Assembly (NCBI GenBank): GCA_907163375.1
Contig: CAJQUW010006340.1
Coordinates: 62,001 to 126,000, forward strand
Direction: 5' to 3'
DNA from: Prostheceraeus crozeri
Taxonomy: Eukaryota > Platyhelminthes > Polycladida > Euryleptidae
DNA: 64,000 nucleotides
Under the pieces are notes generated by a model, which was given only the letters and a program-made list of their open reading frames with translations, had not been told where the DNA came from and made no database searches. Made by a program: the position numbers and the translations under genes. Positions 1 to 63,785 of the stretch are shown here, piece by piece (the first letter of the stretch is position 1; the number at the start of each line of letters is the position of its first letter).

Positions 1-1705
1 TGAGCATGCTCCTCATGACTTAATTAGCACTTAATGCACTTAGTCTAAAAGCAGTTTGAACTGATAAAGGTGTTTAATTTCTTTCAAAATTGACAAAACT
101 ATAATTTCTAGAAACAAGTACTTTTAACTAAAGGTCATATTTTTGATGTTCCCGTAAACCAAATATGATGAAATTTGAAGTGAATATCAAAGATACGTTG
201 AAATTACATGTCTCAAAAAATTAGCGTCCTAGCTTTAATACTTTTTGAACAACATCCAAAAATGCGTAAAATAGACTCATTTGCCTACTTATGTAAACAC
301 TGAAAATGAGTTTCGCCTCCTGTAGCAATCTAGATCTCCTTGCTTCATATGCTTACATGAAACTACTTATACATCACATAAGTAGTATGACATAGACATG
401 CGATTTAGGACATTCACGAACATGTTCTTGACGTTGCAGGTGCTCTATTTCTTTCAACAAAACAACTTTTGAGGTTACCGGCTCATGTATTATCTTGTTC
501 AATAAAAAGAACGATTAAATTAATAAGTATACATACATTTCAACACACTTAATTAGAAAAGTTGAATAGTCGCACTAGCGCGCATAGGCCTACACAAAGC
601 AATGTAAACAAGTATAAACAAATTTACAATTATAATTGCAAATGTTCTTCCAACATAAAGCAATGCAACTTATTTCAAGTGCATGCATGTATATGGAATA
701 TTTACTTATCTTTTCACATAGGCTATATTACAAAAGCATTTATGACACTTACGTACATCAATCCATGTATCAATCGGAATGAAATTAAAAAGGTCTGGAA
801 TCTAATTCCAAGGCATTGTTCCATTTTCACAATAGAAAGCTTAATTTCATTCTTTGTTGTTTTAAAGCATAATGTCATATACAGAAGTAATACATGCATT
901 TTACCGGAGTACCAGAATAATGGCAGTTGTGCATGCAGTGTCATAAATAGATGGCTCCGACTGAACTCCTAATCCAGTACGCTAATTAAAGCATCACTAG
1001 CAACTCCATCCTGTTGCTAGTGCCTAAATTGTTGAGTGCCCCATTGGTCGAGCATCTGGAGTCGATGACTTTACATAGGCTTAGGGAACTACTCAAAGCA
1101 TAGATAGGCACAACTTTATAGTTAGTGCCGTCTAACGCAGCCACAACGTTTGTGCTTCGTCCAATTTAACCTCACCTCTACTTGTCAATGCGTCATCCTC
1201 AATAATAAGGTTTTGCACTGAAGCGCTCAACTGCAGATTGTAATTGAGTTGCTCAACAGCGTAGAGAATATTGTATGTCACTATTTGCCACATGCTTCGA
1301 ACGTAAAGCACTTTACGACTCCGCAGTCAGAGACATGCTGTGGTTCCTCTTAAAAAGGAATGGGTGTCTCGGAACAGTACATCGACATTCTTTGTGTGAA
1401 ATTTAATCGGACCCATCATGTGAAGTGCGAACAGATGGCAGCAATCACTCCCGATTATTGGAGTAGACTTCCACATCCGTTTCACAGTTACGCTGACATG
1501 TTCATCTTCGCGAAAATAATTGATTTAGTCGGAGACACATTGAAGATCCTCGGTTAAGTTGCGATTTTATTTACTTTCACAGTTCCTTCGCTCGGGTGTT
1601 AGTCATATTTGTGAGAGAAGAAAATCAAATCATTCCCTAGGTTTGACATACTTCTTTATTTTAAAACAGAGAGCTTGACCTACGTGTTCTGTCTTGACCG
1701 ACAGT
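1..1705. other. Non-coding stretch with no recognised gene
   Basis: Upstream of the first recognised ABCC exon. Short open frames are present on both strands (for example 562-972 and 1360-1557), but none shows a family motif or a splice context that fits the missing TMD0 helices. It may be intron or 5' flank of the ABCC gene. Confidence 0.5.
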
Positions 1706-4453
1706 CAGGGCTGTGGAGCCGGAGCCGGAGCCGAGCCGGAGCCGGAGCCTTAAGGAGCCGATGGTTTTGGTCGGAGCCGGAGCCGGAGCCGATTTATCAC
1801 AAAGGCTCCGGCTCCGGCTCCGATAGTTTGAGCTTTGATATAAATCTAGAATTTTGAAAGTTATTAATTGGCATCATAAAAAAGTTAAATCATTTGAAAT
1901 CTAAAGATATGTCTTTTAAGTATACCAATGATCTGTCCTCCACGATATCTTTCTTTGCAGTTGCCGCCTTCTTTTGTATTATATTTATTATATATTTACA
2001 CACATGTGTAATATTTTTTTATTGCGTTTGTTTCGTAAGACTAATTTCCATATTGACAACGTATTCTCCAAAATCCATTAATTTGAAGACTTGTTATATG
2101 CATGCTAACTAGATGATTGTAGATTCCTAGAGACAAGTCGCCAGTCATTTATGTACACATTTCCAGTTCAGTCAGCAAAGATAATATAGCTACATTTCTT
2201 GCGCAATGTCTTAAATCTAATACGGTACGTTACTATGTAGGCTATCATCTATCGGTATGGCTACTGGCAGAAGCTACTGGCATCTGTGACAATGCCAATT
2301 TCCTTAGATTGTATTGTAGGCTCTTGTGCAGTCCCCCCACCTACATTTTTCAAAACAATCGATTATTCAATTTGATCAATTTTGATTGGAGGGATAACTC
2401 TTCACACTCACACGAATGACCTGACTACAAGTCCTCACATGGCTATAGCAATAAGCGACCCAACCACTTCTAGTAGCGCCCTATTATTTTAAAGGTATTA
2501 GTCCGGGAGCTAGCGCGAAGTGTGCAGGAGGTAACGACGAGTAAATACAAAAAAGCACATAGCATAGTACACCTCTTAACCTACTGCAAAAAAACTTCAA
2601 CTCTGCGGTTTCAGATCATTTGCTTTTTGAAAATAAGAAGGAATAACACATCCCAATATTATTCCAATGGTAAATTAAAATTTTTTTTTTTTGTTTTTTT
2701 TGTCCATTTTTTCGTAATTGTTGCTCATAAAAGTATTTTGTTGTTTTGGTTATTATGCTCAATCATATCTCAAAAAATGTATTCAAATGATCTTTAAATA
2801 TATTATCATGTAGTGACAGATGAAGATGTTAAAAATAAAATTTTCACTTTGTGTAACTGTATTGGGCAAATTTTTTATTAGAAATTCAATTGTCGTGTTT
2901 GATATACTTAAGTTTAACAGTGTCTGTTTGTATAACTTGTTTTCATACTCTGTACTCGAATGATGTCTGTATTTTTGAAAGTTCAGTATCTGTTTCACAG
3001 AACTTAACACAACAAAATTCAACAAAAATACCATTTGTTTAACTTTATATGAGCAAAAACAAAATAAAATGGTTTGTAACTTTGTCACAATTTTACAATC
3101 GAAACACTGGAAATTACAACACCTGTGTTTTCCTTCTATTTCTCTGAAGGCAAAAAGTACATAGGCTTTGTGTTAAAAGTCGTGCCTTAGGCTAGAGGTT
3201 GGACTATTGCCTATATCTCATTCACAATGAATTTCCTTTGACTTCAAAATTCAAAGGGTATATTTCAATGCGAAAAACCCGAAGGCAAATTACAATGTTG
3301 ACTTGCTGACGAAGTTTGCGACCATGACATCGCAATTACCCACGTAGATTTTTACAACAGCGCGGAATGCTTCATTCAAACCGGTGATGCTGAAACGGAC
3401 ATCCAATGGTGCTGCTGCATCTTTTGACCAGAGAAAAAATGGGGGGTAGGACTGCACAAGAGCCGTATCGTGTAATAATATTTCCCCAAATGTCATAGAC
3501 CTGTGGATTTCAAGAATTTTCATTATTATTTTTTCCGTCTGTCAACACTTTATGCTGATATCATGCTGACTTATATGTAAACAATAAAAAAAGACTGAGA
3601 CGCTCTCAATAAAGTCGCCTTTTGACCTCCCTTTTCTATTGTCTGTGACATTAAACCGCACGCGCATTCGAAAGCTAGCAAAGTAGATGGGATTTCTGCT
3701 CGGTGCTCGCAGTCAAATTTTTATTATGCATAGCACCCTGCAACATACTGTGTGATACTCCGAGTTCAGCTTCATCAGCCTAACCATCATCAGAGGAATA
3801 GTGGTAATGTGTTATACATAAATTGAATATAATAATATACATGAATCATTGATGAATTATTTAGTGCAACTTTACGCCATAATGAAAAATACGAAGTTAA
3901 TATAATGTGAGTTAGGCCTTAACTTATTAAGTATGCTGCATAGAATTACAAAACTTGTCCTATATTAGATATTTTTAATTTTTTTAAGTATAATTTTCAA
4001 TTGTACATTTCTGGCCTACACTGCAATGAGGCTATCTAAATTACAATTTCTACAGATGACGAGTCGTGGGCTACCCACCGATCATATTATTCATGGACCA
4101 ACAGACTATTGAATAAAGGCAATAGCAAATAACAAATATTCAATAAAGCAATTGATATCTTTATTGATACAATGTCAGTCAATTCATGCAAAAATATATG
4201 ACAAGCATGTTATTTGTCATTATATTAGGCTATTATCATTTTTATTATTAACTTAAGTCGTTGCTTGTTAATGAAAACTAATTTGATGATTGTAGCAAGC
4301 CTCTAAAGGCCACACCGTTATCCAAAAAACCCGTTCAACGGATCCAGGATAACCAGCATAGATAGAACCTGAATTTGAAGCCGGAGCCGAGCCGGAACCG
4401 GAGCCGGAGCCGAGCCGGAGCCGATGAGATAACGCATCGGCTCCACAGCCATG
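1706..4453. mobile_element. hAT-type non-autonomous transposon with GGAGCC subterminal repeats
   Basis: The left end CAGGGCTGTGGAGCCG and the right end (reverse complement CATGGCTGTGGAGCCG) form terminal inverted repeats with 15 of 16 matches. They are flanked by the exact 8-bp duplication CCGACAGT at 1698-1705 and 4454-4461, as hAT elements make. Just inside both ends are runs of GGAGCC / GAGCCG units (about 1713-1830 and 4378-4445). The interior shows no hAT transposase; a foldback repeat lies inside it at about 2501-3204. The exact duplication suggests fairly recent insertion. Confidence 0.85.
2501..3204. repeat. Diverged long-armed foldback element (same family as 29248-29991)
   Basis: Begins GTCCGGGAGCTAGCGCGAAG right after a TA and shares long stretches with the 744-bp foldback in intron 11 (for example CAGATCATTTGCTTTT and the GCTCATAAAA segment). 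Its two halves are still recognisably inverted copies but strongly diverged, so it is an older copy. The right end is only approximate. It is nested in the hAT-type element 1706-4453. Confidence 0.65.
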
Positions 4454-4899
4454 CCGACAGTATCAGTAGCTGTGCATTCAAAGTCTTTGATGCTGTTGGA
4501 TAAGTTTTCATTTAAAGTAAAAAGATTCGCGATTAAGTCCGCGTCGAACGAAACGTCGATTTATTTTTTAAATGACAGCTCTCTTTATTGTCTGTTAATA
4601 AAAAAAATCATGACACTTTGGGAGAGATTTTGCGACTTTTTAATAGTGTTATATCTAGTACTCAGTAAACGTGTGCATGTTTGACAAGTCACTCAATTTG
4701 ACGTCAATCGATAAGCCCTGGTTCTTATTGAAAATGTATCTAGCCAGTTTCGACCATTGGGGTAAAAACATAGAAAGCTTGACTGTTGGAATAGGCCTAC
4801 TTCTTTGAAAAATGTTCATGCATGAACTTGCAACATTTTCTTTATGATCTGTCATTTACCATGTGTATAAACAAGTTGTTCGATGATTTAACGTTTCAG
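4454..4899. other. Intronic or flanking DNA, nothing recognised
   Basis: Holds the right copy of the CCGACAGT target duplication at 4454-4461. Apart from that I see no gene, repeat family or conserved motif before the exon at 4900. Confidence 0.5.
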
Positions 4900-55335
<50,436 letters not shown>

Positions 55336-56120
55336 TCAGAAATTTGGCTGCCTCAGCAGGAAAAGATTTCGCACTTGTACGATTTCTTCAGAATATATAT
55401 TTTTCATTTCATCAAGTACATGGTTATTCGCTTTGCATTGGGGATGCTTTGCACATTTTGTAAAAGATCGAAAATGTTTTTGGTTATTTTGAGATTCGAA
55501 TATAAACACTTGCTCATAATTTTCATTTGTGTCAATCGAGATCAGTCGCTTCATCTGTATATACATATAGAACTTTTAAAAAATCACATATCGCCAAAGA
55601 CTGCGTGTAGCCGAATATTTTCAAATGGTTGAACGCATTTGTACAGTTGAAGATCATTTCAGTGTCAGCAAAGCTATTCTTTGAAAATTGCTTCAATACA
55701 TACCTGCGAATTCATCCAGTTTTCTGATGACACGTGTAATCAAGGGTGTATCCGAGTGTATCCCTCGTGAATTCATTTAATAAAATCGAAAGTGTATACA
55801 CATTGGGGATTTGATAAATGCGGAGTCACCACTCTACCTAACATACTTACTCTATGGTGTAACCATTGTCACTTGCTCCAATTACTTGCATATCTACTGT
55901 ATGGCCAATTTAAGACGCTGAAGATTGCACGAATATCAATGCTTAGTTGTGTTAGCGTCGATAAATATAAAGAACAATTGAAAAGCAGCAGTAAAATTTG
56001 TCGGATGTCAATTTCTACAAGAGAGGACCATTAGCCGAATAAAAGAAGCATCGAAGAAAATCGCTTTTGATCACTGACATAATTACCGTATAACCAACAA
56101 ATAGTACAGGGAAGCTTTGG
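55336..56120. other. ABCC 3' UTR candidate and flank
   Basis: AT-rich DNA after the ABCC stop with the AATAAA at 55779. No further coding motif before the mariner copy. Confidence 0.5.
55779..55784 (+). promoter_or_regulatory. Candidate polyadenylation signal of the ABCC gene
   Basis: AATAAA about 445 bases downstream of the stop, in AT-rich DNA that otherwise looks like 3' UTR. No transcript evidence is available, and other AATAAA-like words exist further on. Confidence 0.4.
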
Positions 56121-57160
56121 TACAGGGTGTCTCAATACGATAGGAAGCACGATAGGAAAAACATGGTAATCTACAAAGCTATCCATTTTATTGTGTTAAC
56201 ACTGAATCATTGAATAGGTTAGCCTACATATTAGGGCCTATATTTCATGCAAAAATACAACATATTTTATGGAAATTGCAGTATTACGCGAAGAATTAGC
56301 CTATGAAAAGTCACAAAACATGTTCAAACTGACCACCGCTTTGTTCAATACATTTTCTACATTGATGCACCTTTACAGAATTGATGTTGCATCACAATCT
56401 TATACGCACGTAGCATACGCTGCCATCAATAAAGGACAAGTGCTCTAGTCGTGATTAATGCCCTCTAATTGGTTGAAAATGAAAACATAGCAACATTAAA
56501 ATGAAAATTTGACACATAAATCGTTATCAAATTAGCTGTCATTAGATTCCTTCTTAACATGACCGACAGACGCTTACCAAAAGACGAAAAAGTCTCCATT
56601 ATTTTATTTTCTAGTGGTCATTCATATACGCGTGAAATTGCAGACTGCGGAATATCAATCACTCGACAGTTAGCAGATTACTACAGAAGTTCAAGACATC
56701 TGGAAGTGTCCGTGATTTCCCTCGTAGTGGACGACCGCGGAATTTAGTAGACGGAATTTCGCGAATGGATGTTGCAACAATCGACTACCTTTACCCAGTC
56801 CGTTAAGTTCAGCGATGAAGCTATGTTTTATCTTTCTTCACATGTAAACAAACACAACTCTCGTTGCTGGTGCGATGCTAATACTCACTGGATGGAAGAT
56901 TCCAACGTGCAAAATGCTCCAAGGATAGTGGTTTAGGCCGCGATTTGGGGAAATCGAGTTATTTTTCCTTGATGAGCATTTTACAAAAGATTGGCACCTA
57001 ACTCTGCTTCAAACTTTTCATGAACTCATTCGGCTCAATGAGTTAACATTTCAGGAACGATAACAGCTACTGTTCCAGCAGGATGGAGCACCACCGCACT
57101 TTAATCTGAATGTGCACAATTTTTTCAATAAGACATTCCCACAACTATAGCATACGGTGC
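56121..57160 (+). pseudogene. Tc1/mariner-type transposon remnant
   Basis: Starts with a TACAGGGTGTCTCAATA terminal-type sequence. The N-terminal helix-turn-helix part (MTDRRLPKDEKVSIILFSSG) begins at 56559. Further on are VKFSDEAMFYLSSHVNKHNS (first catalytic Asp region) and QDGAPPHFNLNVHNFFNKTF (second Asp region, QDGAPPH). Stops and frame changes separate the parts and no right terminal repeat was found, so it is inactive and 3'-truncated. Confidence 0.8.
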
Positions 57161-58490
57161 CCTTGAAGGCGAAAAATTATGACCAAAATTCTCCAAAAAA
57201 CAGTTGACATTTCCTGATTTGTATATGAAGTTATAAGATCATCCATCAAGCTATTTTCGAGAAAATTCAAAATTTAATAGTAGCATGATCAGTTGAAATA
57301 TTATAAATAACAAAACCAAAATTCTCAAGAGAGACCATTTTGACTTTCTGATTTGCCTATGTGTATGGAGTTGCAAACAGTAAATTATAAAACAATCCAT
57401 CGAGCTATTCACGAGAAAATTCAAAATTTTAAGTAGTATAAGCAACACAATGAAATATTGAAAATTTTTGGAATGATGTTAATGAAATTTCGACTAAATC
57501 TAAATTATACATAAACTCGTCGAGATCTATATAGTGATATGATGTCTTGTATTGTGTGCGATACAATTTACTTGGTTTAAATCGACCATGGAATGGAAAT
57601 GTGTTCACAATTTACTTGACCTACATGTCGTATGTATGCTAGATAGCTCTCTGTTTCATCATCATGAACGACATAATTATTTATGGCATCTTAACTGATC
57701 ATGTAGAATTTAGTTAGATTCAATCGAAACATTTTCATCTCTTTGATCTTTATTGTTCGAGCTTGGTTACATATACGTGTATATATCTTATAATATATCG
57801 TATATCATTTAGGTCTTATATTGATTATATATATCAATGATTATATATGTATATGATTATATATATATATATATATATATAACAATTTATTTGCTTTAAT
57901 CTTACCAAAGTTCACCAAAGACTGCTGAAAGGTTTGCCTCAAAAGTCATTAGAGAGAAGAGCAGAGCTTCTGACAACGATGAAGTATTGCTAGATCTAAG
58001 CAATGCGTCGCGAAGTTCTGCGAAACTTTGCTTGTCACCGACAACAGAAAGTAATTCAAAAAAGATGTCGCTTAGTTCTCGGAGCCTTTCCGATTACAGA
58101 CCAGAAAACTAGCGACGCACATACTTTCCGCTTGCTCATCATGTTCATCTATCGAAAGCAATCTGGACTCGAACTTGAAACTGATAGACAGCAAATATGA
58201 CAATTTCTTTGAAATAACTAAACTATGTATCATTTTCAAGTCAAAAGGCTAAAGAGAAGAAGTCATTAGAAGAAGTCATTAGAAATATGTAATTCATTGA
58301 ATAATCTGATCGAAGACATCGGATCGGTAAGAAGGCTTGATCAACAATCAAATTTGATTCACAAAATTGGACTCGTAGTACTCTTCAAAATCACACAGAA
58401 CTCGTATAACATACACTGAAGGAATTGCAAACAAGTTCAAGCACTCCGGAGAAAAGAAACTCTTCATTATTCAAGAAAACTACGAAAATG
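57161..58490. other. AT-rich stretch with (AT)n tract
   Basis: An (AT)n run lies at about 57858-57881. The segment 57900-58490 may be the decayed 5' part of the repeat protein that follows; I see no clear motif in it. Confidence 0.4.
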
Positions 58491-59325
58491 TTTTACGCTT
58501 GTGGATATCCTTGAATATGAGTCTTTTGATAGAAAGCAATCCCTCGAACTTCTGCATCGCTACTGATCTAAAATTGTTGAATATTTTTCTCGGAATAATT
58601 GTCCATGGCAGCTGCCACCCGTGCTCATGGTGCATTGCGCACAATAATCAGCCTCATGAAAAAAGTGAAGATCGCACGTTTGGATCTTTGAACAGCAACT
58701 TTTGGAATTGTGTTGAAGATGGGCGCAATCTATCACAAGCAAGGAAATTTGACAATGCATGATACTTTTGGAAGTAATTCCGCCTCCAAGTTTGCATTTG
58801 TTAATTGTAGCCTATGTGTAAATGCATTGTATGTTGGGCTTGAGGAAGTTTGGCGTTGTGGAATGGACGGCGCAATGTTGTGTTGAGCGTGAAGGATATC
58901 ACAGCGGAAGTTTTGCCGAAAACGGATGTCGCAAGCTGTTGAACAATCTTTCGAAACTTCGTATATTATGCCCGTCCCAAAAAAACTTCTACATTCATGC
59001 ACTTGAATCGTTAAATCTTTGCGTTGAATCGTGCTTCGGACAAGATTTATCGTCTGACTACAAAAAGTCAATTGGAGAATTCAAGGCGCCATTTCTGCGA
59101 CTGAAACTCCCGGTAACGCCTAAGATTCACTGTGTTTTTCACCATGTTACGGATTTTTGTAAACTGAAGAAAACGGGTTCAGGACCCTGGAGTGAGCAGT
59201 CCGTTGGAGCAGCTCACTATAGCTTTTCTGAGACTTGGAATCGTTACAAAGTGAATGAATCGCATCCAAGTTTTGGAAATCGACTTCTATCCGCTGTGTC
59301 AGTCTACAACAGTAGACATATTTGA
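58490..59325 (+). pseudogene. Fossil of an unclassified invertebrate repeat protein
   Basis: Pieces include IATDLKLLNIFLGIIVHGSC with a following HPCSWC, and a longer open segment 58822-59325 with REGYHSGSFAENGCRKLLNN, VESCFGQDLSSDYKKSIGEF, PVTPKIHCVFHHVTDFCK and SEQSVGAAHYSFSETWNRYK. I recognise this order of motifs (DLKL.NI, HPC.WC, SCFG, TPK.H...H, SEQ....H..F...W..YK) from many unnamed repeat-derived proteins of invertebrates, but I cannot assign the element class. The copy is broken. Confidence 0.55.
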
Positions 59326-59329
59326 GAAC

Positions 59330-62120
59330 ATTTGAGTTGAGGATAATCTTTTGAATGGTATGGGAGATTATAATTTTGCTCTAACATTATTGTTTTCTCT
59401 TCGATGATGCAGGATGCAACGATTTAGGTAAAGGATTTTGATGTTTTCAAGTCACAGGATTCAGATACATATTTCGTTTAAGGTAAAAATGTGCTTAGAA
59501 TTTGAAAGAACAGCTAAAACTGAACTAAAACAGAATAAAAAAGGCCTAAGTAGAAAAGAAATCTCTGTCTCACAGAAATACTACATAAGCACTCGTAGAT
59601 GCAAATTGATGAAGTTGCTATCATGACGCATTTTGCGTGGCTTAAAAGTAAATTCAATAGGCAAAAATAGCTAATTACATGCATATTCCAAATAAAAAAA
59701 CAAAATACTTGTAGGCCTATGTGAAATACATGCACTGAACGTCATGGCCTACAAGAAGACGTACATCAGTCACATGAGTCAAGCAAACATTGCACATAAG
59801 TCGTACATGTAAAGCATATTTTGGTTTTAGAAGAAATGATGGTATTTTGCAGATTCTTCGCATCATGACAGCCTTGGACATTTAATGTTTGTTAAATTAG
59901 CAATTCGACAGGTTCCCATTACTTTCATGCTCAACCTCAAGAGTATTTTCTTAAGCGTGATCATATCACGGGCAACCTTCCATTTGCAGAGCAAATTATC
60001 ACATAATCAAAGACAATGATTTCAATTAACTTAGAAAAATGCATAAGGATTACATCACTATGCAGATTCAAGAAACATGAATTTAGTAAATCATAAAATC
60101 ATGCCGGTGAAAATTGAATTAAAAAACTTGAACTCTCAGCCAAGAAAGCATGAATAATATCGCGACTTTTTCATGAAGACTTCCATTATAATGCGGATCA
60201 TGAAATTCCCTTGATATAATCAGCTCTATTTCTGCTTATTTAGGATGCTTATTAGCAAATATTGATTCTTTTGATATCCAGCTTGTTTCATACTGCTTAT
60301 AAAAGGGCGTCATCTCGGTAGTGTATAAATTGGCAAAATTTTGACTTTTTTAAAACTGCTCAAATAATTTTTTGGACCACGGGAGCGCAATCTCTGCAAA
60401 AATGAATCTTTCTGACTCCTGGGCTAAGCATTAAAGTGATAGTAACCCATCTAATTGCCAATTTAACAAACTATATTACCTCTCCAAGCATAGCCACACT
60501 AAGCATTAAGATCTAGACTGGAGAGCTGGTCAAGGTCACGGCAATTAAAGCCACACTATGTCGACCATCTTTTCTTGTTTTGTTACTTGAAATGTTTTGA
60601 AATTTCCATGTGTTTCCACAAAAGCACGTGGTTTGTCCTATACATTGCTGATTATCAGAGAAAGCGAAGAAACTAAATATGTGTAAGTCTACTTATCATC
60701 ATTTGCATAAGATCAATTTTTTTCGATCAGGCTTGAGAAATTCTTGACGGTAATCTATTAATTCTCATACGATGATGAAAATCATCCCACCAGCCATTTA
60801 TAATAGAATATAATGCTTGCTTATATAAATTATTAATTGAAGTAGTCCTGATGAGGACTGATGGAGTTCTTTATTCAGCAAATGCACAAATGTAATGCTT
60901 TTGTAGCCATTGGATCAAACAGTTCTTGAAAGAACTCAATGAATCTTTCTAGTGGCAACGAATTGAAATTGATCAGCTTTGTCACAATTAGTGGTAAAAA
61001 TTGAAATCTTAAGACCTATAACACCACTCATTCTTACTGCTAGCATACTGCACTACCATTCCAAACACGCTCAAAACAGGCGTCTATATCGTCTGTACCG
61101 ACTACAAATGCTGGTATTGGAAATAGAAAAGGACAATGGTCACCATATCTTGAGGAAATTAAAAATTGATCTTATAAAACAATAGGAAGTCGATGGATCA
61201 AAATTGGAAAAGTGGAGGTAAATCATGGAACTACAATGATATTACTACACCGATTACAAGTGAACTAATGCTACACTATAACTGAGACTACACTCGGTGG
61301 TTAATGGTATCGTAGCAGTGGACAAGTGGATAATGGAGGTAAACAATAGATCTCTCTAGTATACACTCTACTATTCCAAAAACAATCTATGCACGTATGC
61401 CTAAGACTACACATGGAAAATACAATTTCTCCACTTGAATTTGTTATCGCCAGTTTCTTAATCCGCCTGTAATACTTCATACTATCCAACATTTCTTCAT
61501 TTGTCGTCATCCACAATGACATGATTAGAACTACAATACTTCGACCACTACTTCAGCTATCGATTAAGGGACGTAAAACATAATGCTGCCTCTATCAGTC
61601 ATGAGCAGGTACTCGTCTAGTTGTGTTTCGATCCCTGACTTGAACACTCAGACGAGCGGGGTCCCACACATAGTTGCTGACAAAATACTCAATAAGTAAT
61701 GATATATATGGAAAGATATGTCAAAAAGAAAAGAAGTCAGACATCATGCAAATGTTGCAATTCCACATGTAAACTCAGTAAGGCAGTGCATATTTCACTG
61801 GATGAATCTATCCATTATTCTTCATTCTTCAATTGCCGCGCCTTATGTTTCGCAGCTTTAGAGGACTCCAAATAACTCAGTATAACAACAAATAAGCATC
61901 AGTGTGTGTCTTGAAAGGCTGATTTGTTTTTCTTCGTCTTCTAAGTTGTTTTGAAAAACTTTGTGACCCATGTAGCAAGGCAAATCCATTTCCCATCTTA
62001 AGCGATTTTTTGTATATAATTTGTTTGCCTGTATGACTTATCTACCTATGCAGCAATCAATGTCAACGGTTCAAATGATCTGCCGGTGCATTAGCCGCAA
62101 GACCAAGATTGCACCAGATC
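59330..62120. other. Intergenic stretch, nothing recognised
   Basis: 2.8 kb of AT-rich DNA with only short unsupported open frames on both strands. Confidence 0.45.
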
Positions 62121-62127
62121 AGGCGTA

Positions 62128-62435
62128 GTGATGGCCACTCACATCTGCAATCTGTACCTAGAGCGCACTGGAGTTTTCTTTTCTAGATTCTTCCGAAGTG
62201 CGGGTGCGCCAGATTTATGATGTTTTATGGGATATCTGAAAAAATTGCGCCGAAGACGAGGCTAGACGCACCGAAGTCAGGGTCGAGCGCGTCAGATACA
62301 AAGTTCCTGCGCGGCAGACCTGTGATCTATTTCTAGAATTTCAGAAACCACGTATGCGCCAGTGCGCCAAAGCCGGCCAAAGTAAGCTCGGTGCACCCCT
62401 GTACAGATTACAGCTCATTGGCCACTGCCATTCAA
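62128..62435. repeat. GC-rich inverted-repeat element
   Basis: The left edge (ATGGCCACTCACATCTGCAA, then TCTGTAC) and the inverse of the right edge (ATGGCAGTGGCCAATGAGCT, then GTAATCTGTAC) are similar over about 35-40 bp. The interior is much richer in GC (GCGCC, GCGCGTC words) than its surroundings. No ORF; a MITE-like element is likely. Confidence 0.5.
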
Positions 62436-63544
62436 AAAAATCCTAAATAGGAGCATGATCATCCTAAAGCGCGAGTTGCAGATAGGATTTGTTTTTAACA
62501 ACTTTATCGCATCTTTATTCCTTTGCAAACTTACAATCGGGGCCTATTCCACATTTTGCTGATCACATAATAACAAGAGTGAGTAGGAAGCTAGGAAGTA
62601 GTTACAATTAAGCCTCAAAAACGACATTGGGCCACCGTTACCACATTATTATTCCTACGATTTTATTTAAAAAAAGAATTTATTTTCTATTCAATGTTAT
62701 TGACCTAAAATATTTGATTTAGACCTAAATTCTCCTGAGAAAACAAAAAATTCTTCAAAATCTTACTTGGCACTCCTTGGCGTACTATTCCAACAATTTA
62801 GGCCTATATGAGATAATCAATTGCCATCTATCAGCATCATGTCGGTCTTCATGCATCTGGAGTTCGAATCTCCAGTCTCAATGTAACAGAGATTTTGGAA
62901 GATGCAAAAGTTGACAGACCTAGCTATCATCAAAACATGTATACATGTATCATCAATACTTTCATGACGAATTTACAAATCTTGAGGTTTCATTTGTAGT
63001 GGTCATATATATATGTTGTCAATATATGACAGTCCGTGATTTTGTTGTAGATGTGTTCAGTGTTTTACAGAATTTTGAAAGTACAAGTTGGTCTTTAAAA
63101 ATTTATACAGCACCTTGCTTTTGAAAGACAAGCGCACGCTTAAATCGTTGCTTAACAACAGCTATTTGCTGCACTGATGTCCAAGTAGGCGAAAACAAAA
63201 TACCAAAGAAAATTCTATTCTTGCGATTTATCACTATGACATACACATATGTCTGAACAAGCTGAAATTTAATATTGCCATTTTGGTTGGACTAATTCCC
63301 CGCTTGTCGCTGTGTAGATCCAGAGTCAGCGTTTGCATCAGAACTCCTATATCACCGAAGTGGAGCTATTCAACTCCAATACAGTTAATACAAGTAGACT
63401 TGGGTGAGATATTTACATATGCACACTGAAAATGCGCTTTGATGATGTATTCTTAATTCCGTGACATCCTATTTCAGATTTTAATGCTTGCATTGTAAGA
63501 CATATCTATATGGACATAAAATCTATTAAAAATTCTGGAGCCTG

Positions 63545-63785
63545 TTTCATAAAATATATCACTGCTTTATATCAACATTTTTATCAGTGTGGAAATTTTT
63601 TTGCGTTTCTTAAAATAAATATAAAGCAGTGATTTGAATCAGTGATTTAAAGCAGTCGAAATTAACAGCGTTTCACAAAACCAAATATTAAGCAGTGATT
63701 TATATCAGTCCCAAACTGCTTAAAATCAGTATTTTAAGCAGTCTGGAAAAGAATTGCGTTTCACAAAGAAGTATCAGTAGCGCGC
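63545..63785. repeat. Short-period repeat (GCGTTTCACAAA / AAGCAGTGATTT)
   Basis: About three diverged units: a TTTCATAAA / GCGTTTCTTAAA / GCGTTTCACAAA word followed each time by (T)AAGCAGTGATTT-ATCAGT segments. Some segments are inverted (ACTGCTTTATATCA, AAACTGCTTAAAATCAG). It looks like a tandem-type MITE; the right edge of the window is close. Confidence 0.55.

Noticed and set aside
1095-1270. Antisense frame with a protein-like look (EQLNYNLQLSASVQNLIIED)
   Set aside because: No family match that I can name and no start, splice or repeat context; kept only as a note.
1360-1557. Open frame as a missing 5' ABCC exon
   Set aside because: It has no TMD0-like helix, no suitable acceptor and a stop before any donor.
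3290-3523. 77-codon open frame on the minus strand as a host gene or hAT transposase
   Set aside because: No motif of hAT transposase or any family; it lies in the interior of a non-autonomous element.
62865-62895. tRNA T-arm (CTGGAGTTCGAATCTCCAG)
   Set aside because: Only the T-arm hairpin is present; no D-arm, anticodon arm or acceptor stem at the right distance.
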